This document shows, piece by piece, positions 24,809 through 33,656 of a stretch of 64,000 nt of DNA. Position 1 is the first letter of the stretch. Every line of letters starts with the position of its first letter. Source of the DNA: Nonlabens sp. (lineage in GTDB: Bacteria; Bacteroidota; Bacteroidia; Flavobacteriales; Flavobacteriaceae); contig NZ_JAGYKG010000003.1 in assembly GCF_018401815.1 (NCBI RefSeq), positions 186,001 through 250,000 on the forward strand, read 5' to 3'. The position numbers and the translations under genes are program-made. The notes beneath the pieces were generated by a model, which did no database searches, was not told the DNA's origin, and was given only the letters and a program-made list of their open reading frames with translations.

Positions 24809-25879
24809 TTATCTATTAAAAACAGAAAGATCAATATGTATAGAAAATACGTTAGAATATAAAGCTGCACTAGAATCTCCAATATCGGTAAGCGCATAAT
24901 CTACTGCAATGCCTTTATATTTAAAGCCTACACCTATGTTGGGTTGAAACGTGGTGCTGTCCCTGCCATCGAGTTGCTGAATGTTTTGAAAATTCCCTAC
25001 TCCACCGCGAACAAATACCAGATTGGTATACGCATATTCCAATCCTAAAGAAGGAGAAGCGCTTATGGTACTGCTAGATATAATGTCATTGGTCTGTATA
25101 AAACGCATGTTGAGATTTGCTTCGGCGATCAATTGGTGATCGTAATGGAAAGTAAAAGTTCTCGCAAGTCCCAATTGAAGTTTTGGTAAGGTAATCTCTG
25201 TTGTTTCGGGCAATTCTTGATTTTGATTTTCAACGGCACCGCTTATTTCTGCAAACTTTTCTTCGTTGATCGTCCAGGTGTTATAAGTAGTGGTGATATC
25301 ACGAGCCATCACGCCAATTTCCCAGTCGCCTCTCTTAAATTGTAAGCCTATATCAAATCCGAAACCCCAAGAAGTAGCAAACTCACCTATGACCCTGCGT
25401 ATGACTTTTGCATTGGCACCATAGGACAATCCGTCTAGTTTTGATTCACGAGCATAGGAAAAGGTAAAAGCCCAGTCTGCAGTTGAAAAAGTAGAAATAC
25501 GATCGTAATTGATATTTCCTTGATCATCTATTAATTGAGTGGTATTTAAAATATCATCCACAGAAAAACGGATGACGGAGAAACCGAAAGCACTGAGGTC
25601 ATCTATAGGCATGGCAAAGGCAGCATAATTGTACTGTGCAATATTTGCAAAGTAACTGGAATGCATCAAAGAAACTTCTTGCTCTTTCATCCTCATCAAT
25701 CCAGCGGGATTCCAATACACCGAGTTGACATTATCACTGCTTGCCACTACGGCGTTGCTTCTACCCAAAGCCGCTGCATCTACGCCTATGTTTAGGAATT
25801 CATTAGAATAGGCTCTAGAGGTTTGCGCTTGGGAGAAAACACAAAAACATAGCGTCAGTAAATAAAAGCAGTTTTTCAA
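24809..25879 (-). CDS. PorV/PorQ family outer-membrane beta-barrel protein
   Basis: A 356-residue protein with a signal peptide (cleavage after FSQA near residue 18) and a FadL-like beta-barrel body. The opening NEFLNIGVDAAALGRSNAVVAS followed by NSVYWNPAGL is characteristic of the PorV/PorQ family. PorV is the shuttle that carries cargo from the type IX secretion channel to the attachment complex; PorQ is linked to the same machinery. The sequence alone does not tell which of the two, or another paralogue, this is. It lies upstream of lnt on the same strand. Confidence 0.85.
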   Translation of the reverse strand: MKNCFYLLTLCFCVFSQAQTSRAYSNEFLNIGVDAAALGRSNAVVASSDNVNSVYWNPAGLMRMKEQEVSLMHSSYFANIAQYNYAAFAMPIDDLSAFGFSVIRFSVDDILNTTQLIDDQGNINYDRISTFSTADWAFTFSYARESKLDGLSYGANAKVIRRVIGEFATSWGFGFDIGLQFKRGDWEIGVMARDITTTYNTWTINEEKFAEISGAVENQNQELPETTEITLPKLQLGLARTFTFHYDHQLIAEANLNMRFIQTNDIISSSTISASPSLGLEYAYTNLVFVRGGVGNFQNIQQLDGRDSTTFQPNIGVGFKYKGIAVDYALTDIGDSSAALYSNVFSIHIDLSVFNR

Positions 25880-25996
25880 ACAAGAATTTTAATAAGTCAC
25901 AAATATCTGAGTTTCTGAGTTAATAACTACCAAAATCTGTTGATATTGCCTAATAAGATAGCAAAACACCTCATTAAAAAACTGCATATTTGTAAT

Positions 25997-26752
25997 ATGA
26001 AGAATTGGGTACCTAATATCATTACTTTACTGAACCTGCTTTGTGGGTGTATTGCAGCACTTTATGCGTTTAACGACCAGCTTGTTCTTGCAGGTATTTT
26101 TGTTGCCGCCGGTATATTTTTTGACTTTTTTGACGGTCTTGCGGCACGGCTTTTAAAAGTCTCTAGTGATTTAGGAGCGCAATTGGATTCCCTTGCAGAC
26201 ATGGTCACCAGCGGTCTAGTGCCAGGAATTGTGATGTATCAATTATTGAGTGATGCGATAGGTTTTAATTTGATAGATCAGGAACAAAGCTTTACTTCTG
26301 GACCTCCAGATTATTGGATCAGTCATTCGCATCTACCTATTTTAGGGTTCCTTATTACCCTAGGAAGTTGTTACCGCCTGGCAAAATTTAATGTAGACAC
26401 CAGACAGACGGACTCCTTTATAGGAGTGCCAACTCCTGCCAATGCTATTTTGATCATTTCTTTAGGAATCATTGCTCAAGATACCTATTGGGGTTGGCTG
26501 TATTACGCACTGACTAATCCTTATATCCTTATCGCAGTTACCCTATGTAGCGTTTACATTCTCAACGCAGAGATGCCTTTGTTTGCTTTAAAGTTTAAAA
26601 GCTTTGGGTGGAAAGGAAATGAGATTCGCTGGATTTTTATAGGGATTTGTATCGCACTAATACTCGCCTTACAAATTTATGCAGTGCCTTGTATCATCAT
26701 TATTTATATGTTGATGAGTGTGGTGAACAATATTCGGAAGGGAAGAACCTAA
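25997..26752 (+). CDS. pssA: CDP-diacylglycerol-serine O-phosphatidyltransferase
   Basis: A 251-residue membrane enzyme making phosphatidylserine. The CDP-alcohol phosphatidyltransferase pattern D-G-x2-A-R-x8-G-x3-D-x3-D is complete at about residues 45-67, starting at DGLAAR and ending at LDSLAD. About six membrane segments follow the family pattern. I chose the ATG at 25997, which gives the usual NWVPNIITLLNLLCG start; the frame stays open upstream to 25940 without support. It is convergent with lptB, leaving 15 bases between them. Confidence 0.92.
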   Translation: MKNWVPNIITLLNLLCGCIAALYAFNDQLVLAGIFVAAGIFFDFFDGLAARLLKVSSDLGAQLDSLADMVTSGLVPGIVMYQLLSDAIGFNLIDQEQSFTSGPPDYWISHSHLPILGFLITLGSCYRLAKFNVDTRQTDSFIGVPTPANAILIISLGIIAQDTYWGWLYYALTNPYILIAVTLCSVYILNAEMPLFALKFKSFGWKGNEIRWIFIGICIALILALQIYAVPCIIIIYMLMSVVNNIRKGRT

Positions 26753-26767
26753 TTTTCGCCGTATGGC

Positions 26768-27514
26768 TTAGTCAAAAATCTTCTTTTTTCTCAATTCAAA
26801 ATTCTGACCTAAATATACCCTTCGTACTACTTCGTCTTCAGAGAGTTCTTCTGGTGAACCGTGCCTTAAGATGTTACCTTCAAACATGAGATAGGTACGA
26901 TCAGTAATGGCAAGTGTTTCTTGTACGTTATGATCGGTAATCAGAATACCGATGTTTTTCTTCGTTAGTTGTGCCACAATTCGTTGAATATCTTCCACAG
27001 CAACAGGATCTACACCCGCAAAAGGCTCATCCAATAATATAAAAGTTGGGTCTGTTGCCAATGCACGTGCGATTTCTGTGCGGCGGCGTTCTCCACCACT
27101 TAATAAATCGCCATTTCTATGGCGGCGGTCTTGTAAACTGAATTCTTCCAACAACTTCTCACAACGTTCTTTTTGTTCTTTTTTAGGTAAATTGGTCAAT
27201 TGCAAGACCCCTAATATATTTTCTTCTACAGTTAATTTCCTGAAAATAGAAGCCTCCTGTGCGAGATAACCTATTCCTATTTGAGCACGCTTGTACATCG
27301 GATACTGAGTGATTTTTGTATCGTCCAACCACACCTCACCCCCTGTAGGTTTTACAAGCCCTACGGTCATATAAAAAGAAGTGGTTTTACCGGCACCGTT
27401 AGGTCCTAGTAGACCAACGATCTCTCCTTGGTTCACTTCGTATGAAACTCCTTTTACAACCGGCCGACCTTTATAGGATTTCTGTAAATTATCAGCTCTT
27501 AATTTTTTTCGCAT
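26768..27514 (-). CDS. lptB: LPS export ABC transporter ATP-binding protein LptB
   Basis: A 248-residue ABC ATPase with Walker [10 protein letters not shown] near residue 38, signature [15 protein letters not shown] near 139, Walker [14 protein letters not shown] near 160 and the switch His in LITDHNV near 196. The KxVxxGVSYEVxxGE start and overall identity pattern are those of LptB, which powers transport of lipopolysaccharide from the inner membrane to the cell surface with LptFG. No other lpt gene is adjacent, which is usual in Bacteroidota. Confidence 0.92.
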   Translation of the reverse strand: MRKKLRADNLQKSYKGRPVVKGVSYEVNQGEIVGLLGPNGAGKTTSFYMTVGLVKPTGGEVWLDDTKITQYPMYKRAQIGIGYLAQEASIFRKLTVEENILGVLQLTNLPKKEQKERCEKLLEEFSLQDRRHRNGDLLSGGERRRTEIARALATDPTFILLDEPFAGVDPVAVEDIQRIVAQLTKKNIGILITDHNVQETLAITDRTYLMFEGNILRHGSPEELSEDEVVRRVYLGQNFELRKKKIFD

Positions 27515-27799
27515 GAAGCAAATTTAATGGTTTTGAATTCAATTTTACACTTGTAATAACATCTTGCAGACACAATCCTAATGAACATGTAAATTTAACA
27601 GAATAAAATGTTTCTTTCTTGTTTCCAATTTGGTGATCTCACTCCACGAATTTTAGTACAAAAAGAGGCCTCTCTTAAGAGAGAAGAGATTTTTATAGTT
27701 CCCATAAACAAAAACCTCATTTTCTTTTTAATAAATTAAAACTACAATTGGTATAATGATTAACTTGCAGGGTAGTATAGAAATTCAATTACTTAATTT
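27515..27799. other. Intergenic region between divergent genes with a 14-bp palindrome
   Basis: CTCTCTTAAGAGAG at 27670-27683 is a perfect palindrome in an otherwise AT-rich gap. It could be an operator for either divergent gene; no regulator is suggested by the context. Confidence 0.3.
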
Positions 27800-28027
27800 A
27801 TGGAACTTCCTAGATTTCTTATGGGCGATAACGTTCATTATCCTGAAGATATTTTTGTCATTCATTTAGAATATCCCCGTTTTATTATCAATTTAAAAGA
27901 TGATGAAGTGGAGTTCCTAGAAGAAGTTACCAAAGCAGATGTGGAGGAACTGGAAGAAGAGACTAAAAACTTGATTGAAGAAGCTAGTCGTTTTTACGAT
28001 GAGCAAATGGAATTATACGAACAATAA
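27800..28027 (+). CDS. Small acidic protein of unknown function upstream of PAP2
   Basis: A 75-residue soluble protein, strongly acidic, with a beta-like first half (DIFVIHLEYPRFIINL) and a Glu-rich helix in the second half. I do not recognise a domain. Its stop overlaps the start of the PAP2 gene (TAATG), so it is a real, coupled gene. Partnership with the phosphatase is inference. Confidence 0.75.
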   Translation: MELPRFLMGDNVHYPEDIFVIHLEYPRFIINLKDDEVEFLEEVTKADVEELEEETKNLIEEASRFYDEQMELYEQ

Positions 28028-28611
28028 TGAAAGGTATTAAAGAGTTAGATTGGGAAGCAAGCTTATTTCTTAACGATTGGGGGAGTGATGCGATAGATCT
28101 ATTCTTTAACATCATCACGCATAAATTTTATGCAATCCCCTTGTATTTACTTGTCCTTATTATTCTTTATAGAAAACTGGGTATTCGAAATTTAGCAATC
28201 ACCTTGGTCGTTATCGCTTTATTAATTACTTGCAGCGATCAACTGGCCAATCTTTTTAAAAATGGTTTTGAAAGGTTGCGGCCTTTTCGAGAGCCAGCCT
28301 TAGAAGGATTGATCTCCAAGGTTGGTAAAAGCGGTGGTACTTATGGTTTTTATAGTGGTCATGCGAGTAGTGCTGTTGCGCTGGCTACTTTCTTGTGGTT
28401 TATTTTGAGAAAAGAGCATAAGTTAATAGGGGGGATGATGATTGTTTGGGCTGTTCTGGTTGCTTACAGTCGGGTATATTTAGGCGTTCACTACCTAGGT
28501 GATGTGCTTATGGGAGCATTTATGGGGACGTTACTAGGTTTGTTTTTTGCTGGGGTGTACGCTTTCGCGAAAGCGAGATACGGAGTCTCTACCACCATAA
28601 ATTACAACTAG
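28027..28611 (+). CDS. PAP2 family membrane phosphatase
   Basis: A 194-residue membrane protein with the three lipid phosphatase motifs: KNGFERLRP (KX6RP), YSGHASS (the PSGH position, with Tyr in place of Pro) and SRVYLGVHYLGDV (SRX5HX3D). Five to six membrane segments. Candidates for the substrate are undecaprenyl pyrophosphate or phosphatidic acid; the sequence does not decide. It is coupled to the acidic protein before it and abuts the OsmC gene after it. The palindrome at 28561-28574 encodes AFAKA near the C-terminus. Confidence 0.9.
   Translation: MKGIKELDWEASLFLNDWGSDAIDLFFNIITHKFYAIPLYLLVLIILYRKLGIRNLAITLVVIALLITCSDQLANLFKNGFERLRPFREPALEGLISKVGKSGGTYGFYSGHASSAVALATFLWFILRKEHKLIGGMMIVWAVLVAYSRVYLGVHYLGDVLMGAFMGTLLGLFFAGVYAFAKARYGVSTTINYN
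28561..28574. repeat. GCTTTCGCGAAAGC palindrome, copy 8
   Basis: Perfect copy at the 3' end of the PAP2 gene; extends to the 16-bp form at 28560-28575. Confidence 0.9.
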
Positions 28612-29067
28612 ATGAATAAGCAATTTCGTTTTGAAGTCACTACGCAATGGAAAAAGGGAGACTATAAAAATTCTAAAACACACCTTTCTAAAATTGCTGG
28701 AAAACCAGATGTAACTATTTCTGCGGCTAGAGCGTTCAAAGGTCAGGAAGATCAACACAATCCTGAAGATTTATTATTAAGTGCGCTGTCATCTTGCCAT
28801 ATGATGTCTTATTTTTATGTATGCCAGCAACAGGGAATCGAGGTAGTAGATTACAAAGATAAGGCAGTAGGAACGCTAGAACTGCGCCCTGACTTTAGTG
28901 GTGGTTTTACTAAAGTACACTTGAATCCTCTGGTTACTATTTCAAATGCATCTCAAGAAATACTTGCTATAGACTTGCATAAAAAGGCACACGAGCTTTG
29001 TTTTATAGCCAATTCTGTGAATTTTGAAGTGATTATCGATCCTGTTATTGAATCGCAAGAAAGATAA
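28612..29067 (+). CDS. OsmC family peroxiredoxin-like protein
   Basis: A 151-residue soluble protein of the OsmC/Ohr superfamily. The two redox Cys positions are visible: LLLSALSSCHMMSYFYVC near residues 57-74 and HELCFIANSVNFEV near 126-139. The shorter LsfA/YhfA-like form reduces peroxides or binds thiols. The start codon follows the PAP2 stop directly, giving a three-gene unit. Confidence 0.9.
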   Translation: MNKQFRFEVTTQWKKGDYKNSKTHLSKIAGKPDVTISAARAFKGQEDQHNPEDLLLSALSSCHMMSYFYVCQQQGIEVVDYKDKAVGTLELRPDFSGGFTKVHLNPLVTISNASQEILAIDLHKKAHELCFIANSVNFEVIIDPVIESQER

Positions 29068-29154
29068 TTGCCATTATATAACTTCTATTGTCGATTATGA
29101 TGATGGCATCTGATCAGTTTTGGGAGTATAATAATCCCTATAGGTCATCCTTTT

Positions 29155-29778
29155 TTAATTAAAAACGTCAAAGGATAATTTAAGTCCTTGAATAATCATG
29201 TTGGTTCCTATAATCGCAATGATCAATCCCATTAACTTTCCGATTACTGAAATCACATTATCTCCAATCTTTTTAGCAATGATGTCACTCAAGGAAAAGG
29301 CGATGTAGTTGAGTAAACACATCAGTCCAAAAACGAGGATAATCAACGCTATATTGATGTAAGAGGTGGTATTAGCAACAAAGTTAGTTGCCGTTACTAT
29401 AGTTCCTGGACCAGCTAAAATTGGAATCGCCAGTGGAGAAATCGCAATATTTTCATCAATATTGACGGTGTTGAGATGCTTAATGTTTGATTTTTTAGAC
29501 TGTAACATTTCAAACCCAACAAAGAAGATTAAAATCCCACCAGTAATCTTAAAGGCAGGTATGGTAATACCAAATAAGTCAAAGATATAATTACCCAGCA
29601 ACACAAATACGGTTACTATTATAAAAGCTATAATTACAGCTTTTAGATTTATTCTTTGTTTGGTTTCTTTGTCAGCTCCTTCTGTTAATGTTAAAAATAT
29701 AGGCATGTTAGAAATCGGATTCATAATAGCAAAAAAGCCAGTGAATACGGTTATTGCAAAAGTTGCTAATTCATTCAT
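29155..29778 (-). CDS. MarC family integral membrane protein
   Basis: A 207-residue protein with six membrane segments and the MarC/UPF0056 pattern: FFAIMNPISNMPIFLTLT near residues 15-32 and the repeated LAIPILAGPGTIVTAT near 119-134. The family was once linked to multidrug resistance in E. coli, a link later withdrawn; its transport role is unknown. It is convergent with the OsmC gene. A TAnnTTTG element lies 64 bases upstream of the start. Confidence 0.92.
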   Translation of the reverse strand: MNELATFAITVFTGFFAIMNPISNMPIFLTLTEGADKETKQRINLKAVIIAFIIVTVFVLLGNYIFDLFGITIPAFKITGGILIFFVGFEMLQSKKSNIKHLNTVNIDENIAISPLAIPILAGPGTIVTATNFVANTTSYINIALIILVFGLMCLLNYIAFSLSDIIAKKIGDNVISVIGKLMGLIIAIIGTNMIIQGLKLSFDVFN

Positions 29779-29841
29779 TTAATGAGGCTGTAATTGAAAA
29801 GTATTAGAGATGATTGTGTGCGTTTTCCTAATTTCAATAAG

Positions 29842-29849
29842 CAAAAGTA
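29842..29849 (-). promoter_or_regulatory. TAnnTTTG promoter element candidate for marC-like gene
   Basis: The minus strand reads TACTTTTG 64 bases before the start codon. Confidence 0.35.
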
Positions 29850-29905
29850 GTCAAAAGGAACCTTCTACAATTCAAAGATGCTTGAAATTAAGATTTGTAG
29901 TCGTA

Positions 29906-31756
29906 TCAACTAACTCCCAATAACTCATCAATAGTATTTGCAGTAACCGAATGGTAATTAGGTCGTGCTGTTTTATAGATGGCTATAGCTTCATCCGTGC
30001 GTCCTGCTCTTTTAAATGCCTTATACAACGTTGTTACATACCAGCGTCTTCCAACGCTATTTAAGAATTCAGCAATTTTATTGTCGACATTGTTTCCGTG
30101 ATAGCCATGCCGGATGGATTGCTCATACCAAACCATATTGATGTAAGAGTTGGTAGAAACTGTAAAATTAAAGCTGTTGTCTAATTCTTGCAGCTGTTCT
30201 ATCGTCATATCCTCAGGGAAATTACGGATAAAATGAACCCATTCTTGTGGGGTCCATTGACTGGTAGCAGCCACATCAATCTTGTCAGTGTCTATAAAGC
30301 TTTGTAACGTCTTTTCTACATTAGAAAATGCATCGGACTCGATAACAGCAGCATTATCAGGAATACCTGGCTCGTAAATCCATTCTTCGGTATTGAAAGT
30401 GATGTTGTTCTTTTCTAACAAATTGGCGTTGAGATAGGTGACAAAATCTTCTGTATTGGTTGTAGAAAAAGCATTTTTCTTAAAATAGGACTTTAAAAAA
30501 GCATCCATTTGCTCCCGACCTACTTTTTCTTCTAATGTTCTTAAAAACAAATAGCCTTTATCGTATGCGATGCTGTTCATTCCATCATCTGGATTTCTAC
30601 CTTTTAAGTCGAGTTTTAATTTAGTGTCATTAGGGCGGTCCTTTAAGGATTCTAATTCGTCCTCTAAATCCTGACGCCCTATCAATGCTAACATATTAGC
30701 ACGTTCTTTGCCATAGAGCGCTTCCATGATTCGAGTTTCAAAATAAACGGTAAACCCTTCATTCAGCCAGAAGTCGTTCCAAGTAGCGTTAGTCACTAAA
30801 TTACCAGACCAAGAATGCGCCAATTCATGTGCTACCAGCGAGGTCAAACTTTTATCTCCTGCAATAACCGTAGGAGTAGCAAAGGTCAATCGAGGGTTCT
30901 CCATTCCGCCAAAAGGGAAACTAGGTGGCAATACAATCACATCAAACTGTTCCCAGTCGTAAGCACCGTATAAATTCTCTGCAGCGACGACCATTTTTTC
31001 CATATCTGAAAATTCTTCATGCGCTTTTTCCAACATCGAATTCTCTGCATAAACTCCAGTTCTATCGCTTATGGTTTTGTATTCTATGTCTCCTACCGCA
31101 AGCGCAATTAAATAGGCAGGAATAGGCTGTTCCATTTTAAAATGGTACTTACCGTTAGTAGTTTTCTCCTTTGGATTCTCAGCACTCATTACTGCCATAA
31201 GGTTTGATGGTACTTTTACCGTCGCGTTATAAGTAAAGCGTATTTGCGGGCTGTCCTGAATAGGAATCCAAGTACGTGTTAAAATTGCCTGACCTTGTGT
31301 GAAAAGAAACGGATTTGTTTTATCGGCTGTTTGTTGCGCAGTTAACCATTGTAAGGCTTCTGTTTGAGATGTGGTGTTATAAGTTACCGCTATTTTTTGA
31401 GTGTCTTTTTGAATAGCTATAGTCAATGACTGTCCTAAAATCTCATCCATTTTACCCAATTCAAAAGTTGTCGCTTCTCCATCTGCAGTCACTTCGTTGA
31501 TGTTTAGAAACTTACTGTCTAGAATGATTTGTGAGGCTGCATTATTGACAATATCATACGTGGCTGTGCCACTAATGACTTGTGCGTCAAAGTCCACATC
31601 AATATCTAAATCCAAGTGTGTTATTACTGCCTCGTTAGGTTGTGCAAAGGAATGTGACTCTTCTGTATAGGTGTTTTTAGTCATTTTCTCTTTAGCTTGG
31701 TTGCAACTGCTTAGAATAGATAGGCAAGTTATGGCTAGGAAGAATCCCTTTTTCAT
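29906..31756 (-). CDS. M1 family aminopeptidase (leukotriene-A4-hydrolase-like) lipoprotein
   Basis: A 616-residue zinc peptidase with a lipoprotein signal (ITCLSILSSC, lipidation Cys near residue 17). The M1 domain shows the substrate-recognition motif GGMENPRL and the zinc site HELAHSWSGN followed by the third ligand in WLNEGFTVYFE (HExxH-x18-E). The C-terminal helical domain resembles the leukotriene A4 hydrolase family, which in bacteria acts as a broad aminopeptidase. I chose the ATG ending at 31756, because the longer frame to 31792 would bury the signal peptide. Confidence 0.92.
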   Translation of the reverse strand: MKKGFFLAITCLSILSSCNQAKEKMTKNTYTEESHSFAQPNEAVITHLDLDIDVDFDAQVISGTATYDIVNNAASQIILDSKFLNINEVTADGEATTFELGKMDEILGQSLTIAIQKDTQKIAVTYNTTSQTEALQWLTAQQTADKTNPFLFTQGQAILTRTWIPIQDSPQIRFTYNATVKVPSNLMAVMSAENPKEKTTNGKYHFKMEQPIPAYLIALAVGDIEYKTISDRTGVYAENSMLEKAHEEFSDMEKMVVAAENLYGAYDWEQFDVIVLPPSFPFGGMENPRLTFATPTVIAGDKSLTSLVAHELAHSWSGNLVTNATWNDFWLNEGFTVYFETRIMEALYGKERANMLALIGRQDLEDELESLKDRPNDTKLKLDLKGRNPDDGMNSIAYDKGYLFLRTLEEKVGREQMDAFLKSYFKKNAFSTTNTEDFVTYLNANLLEKNNITFNTEEWIYEPGIPDNAAVIESDAFSNVEKTLQSFIDTDKIDVAATSQWTPQEWVHFIRNFPEDMTIEQLQELDNSFNFTVSTNSYINMVWYEQSIRHGYHGNNVDNKIAEFLNSVGRRWYVTTLYKAFKRAGRTDEAIAIYKTARPNYHSVTANTIDELLGVS

Positions 31757-32024
31757 TTGGTTATTTTTTGTGGTACTAAGGTAAGAAAGCATAAGGAATC
31801 ATTTTAAGAAACTAGGAGCTATTTAAAAACAGGAAATTCAACATTCTATAGCTCCTTGACTGAGAACTATTGTTCGATAGGTTTTATTAGTGGAGGAAAT
31901 GTAAAAGGGTAGCTTTTGTAGCCTAATACAAAACAAGGGTGGTTGAAATCTGGTTGAAATTGTAAGATCAATTTTAAGTAGATCTAATTTTAAGCATCAC
32001 AAAACAGTGTAGAATCAACTGCTT

Positions 32025-33053
32025 CTATTTCTTAAAGGACCACAGTCCTAATAATTCACTAGCCGCATCAAAAGGGCTTTTCTTTTTACTCAACACCTCT
32101 TTTTCTAAAACAGCGAGTTTTGAAATCACTTCTTGTCGGTTGTAAAAATTACTTGTAATCGCATCCTCTACTGTTTGATGGAACCAGTAGAGTTCTTGGA
32201 TGTGGCGTTTTTTGATAAAGCTTTTGTTGGCTTTGGAGTGTGCCGTATAGTTTTCTATTTCTTCAATGACCTCTTTAATTCCTACGTTGTTAAGACCGCT
32301 ACAGGTGAGTACTTGTGTAGGCCATCCGTGGTCTTTATCGGGCATGAGATGAACGGCGTTTTTGAATTCGCGACAAGCGTGTTTTGCGGCGATTTGGTTA
32401 TTCCCATCGGCTTTATTGATGATGATGGCGTCGGCCATTTCCATGATGCCTCGTTTGATACCTTGTAGGTCGTCTCCAGCTCCAGCTAATTTTAAGAGTA
32501 AGAAAAAGTCGGTCATGCTGTGTACGGCAGTTTCGCTTTGTCCTACGCCCACGGTTTCTACAATGATGAAGTCGTATCCTGCCGCTTCACAGAGTATGAT
32601 GGCCTCGCGTGTTTTACGTGCCACGCCTCCAAGTGTAGTTCCAGCAGGACTAGGTCTTATAAAGGCTTGGTCGCTTTTAACCAGTTCTTCCATTCTGGTT
32701 TTATCTCCCAAAATACTGCCTCGTGATATGTTGCTTGACGGATCAATAGCGAGTACGGCCACTTTTTTGCCGCGTGCTATAAGTTGTCTTCCTAGGGATT
32801 CTATAAAAGTGGATTTCCCCACGCCTGGCACTCCAGTGATTCCTAGTCTAAAGGATGTTCCTGAATAAGGCAGGGCTTGTTGTAATACCGCTTTCGCGAA
32901 AGCGGAATCTCCACTAGCCTTGCTCTCCACTAAAGTAATCGCGCGACTCAAGGCACTTACCTGTCCAGATTGCAGTTCGTTAAAAAGCTGCTCCACATTA
33001 AGAGCTTCTTTCTTGCGCTTTATGTTGGGATTGATATGTGAGTTGGTAGCCAA
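32025..33053 (-). CDS. meaB: Methylmalonyl-CoA mutase-associated GTPase MeaB (ArgK family)
   Basis: A 342-residue G3E GTPase: Walker A GVPGVGKST near residue 74, the Walker B-type VETVGVGQSE near 165 and the base-specifying INKADG near 212. MeaB guards methylmalonyl-CoA mutase by gating loading of adenosylcobalamin and removing damaged cofactor. The mutase is not in the window, but a cobalamin adenosyltransferase is at 37.6 kb. The gene starts one base after the stop of the small membrane protein upstream. Palindrome at 32890-32903 encodes AFAKA. Confidence 0.92.
   Translation of the reverse strand: MATNSHINPNIKRKKEALNVEQLFNELQSGQVSALSRAITLVESKASGDSAFAKAVLQQALPYSGTSFRLGITGVPGVGKSTFIESLGRQLIARGKKVAVLAIDPSSNISRGSILGDKTRMEELVKSDQAFIRPSPAGTTLGGVARKTREAIILCEAAGYDFIIVETVGVGQSETAVHSMTDFFLLLKLAGAGDDLQGIKRGIMEMADAIIINKADGNNQIAAKHACREFKNAVHLMPDKDHGWPTQVLTCSGLNNVGIKEVIEEIENYTAHSKANKSFIKKRHIQELYWFHQTVEDAITSNFYNRQEVISKLAVLEKEVLSKKKSPFDAASELLGLWSFKK
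32890..32903. repeat. GCTTTCGCGAAAGC palindrome, copy 9
   Basis: Perfect copy inside meaB; extends to the 16-bp form at 32889-32904. Confidence 0.9.
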
Positions 33054-33473
33054 TTATAATTTTTTAGAGTAGTTTATCGCTATTTTACCTCCAATAAATG
33101 CCATGGGAATATATGCCAGCAAAAGATCAAGAGCCTCAAACCAAATAGGTCCAGGCAGCATTAAATTAACTGAGATTCCTCCTAAAAGGAATAAACCACC
33201 TATGGAAAAAGCCATGTTCTTTTTATGAGTTGCCGCAATTAATGCTGCTATAAAAGCTCCAGACAAAGTTCCCAATGCATGTGCTAAAAATGGAAAGATA
33301 AAATTTTTGTAAGTGAATGTAGGCATGATTCTTTTCAGGTCTTCCATAGTGCTGACATCTCCTCCTTCTACTGGGACCAGGACGTTTCCTACTTCTACTA
33401 TTCCTATGTTAATGACACTGCCGATCAGCATACCTGTTAAAACAGCAATTATATTTCTTATAACGGGATTCAT
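33054..33473 (-). CDS. Small four-helix membrane protein of unknown function
   Basis: A 139-residue protein with four hydrophobic segments (about 8-28, 60-82, 88-108 and 114-132). It has no recognised motif. It directly precedes meaB with no gap, so the two are probably co-transcribed, but the pairing does not by itself suggest a cobalamin role. Confidence 0.75.
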   Translation of the reverse strand: MNPVIRNIIAVLTGMLIGSVINIGIVEVGNVLVPVEGGDVSTMEDLKRIMPTFTYKNFIFPFLAHALGTLSGAFIAALIAATHKKNMAFSIGGLFLLGGISVNLMLPGPIWFEALDLLLAYIPMAFIGGKIAINYSKKL

Positions 33474-33587
33474 AAAGATCTCAATTAGAATTTAAAAATA
33501 CAGTTTTTCTTTTCAAATGTGCCGTTTTAAAAAACGAACCTCATAAGGATTCTTCGCGCTAAGATGAGCCTTTTATGTTGTAAAATA

Positions 33588-33619
33588 AAAAATGCCTTAC
33601 GAGGAAGTAAGGCATTTTT
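33588..33619. terminator. Bidirectional-looking terminator downstream of secA
   Basis: Thirteen-base arms AAAAATGCCTTAC and GTAAGGCATTTTT around GAGGAA. The T run on the minus strand fits termination of secA, which ends at 33657. Confidence 0.85.
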
Positions 33620-33656
33620 ATGTTCTTAATTTATAAGCAAATCAACATCTTGATGA

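Noticed and set aside
32133..32868. Plus-strand frames opposite meaB
   Set aside because: They are antisense to a conserved GTPase gene; their length follows from its codon use.
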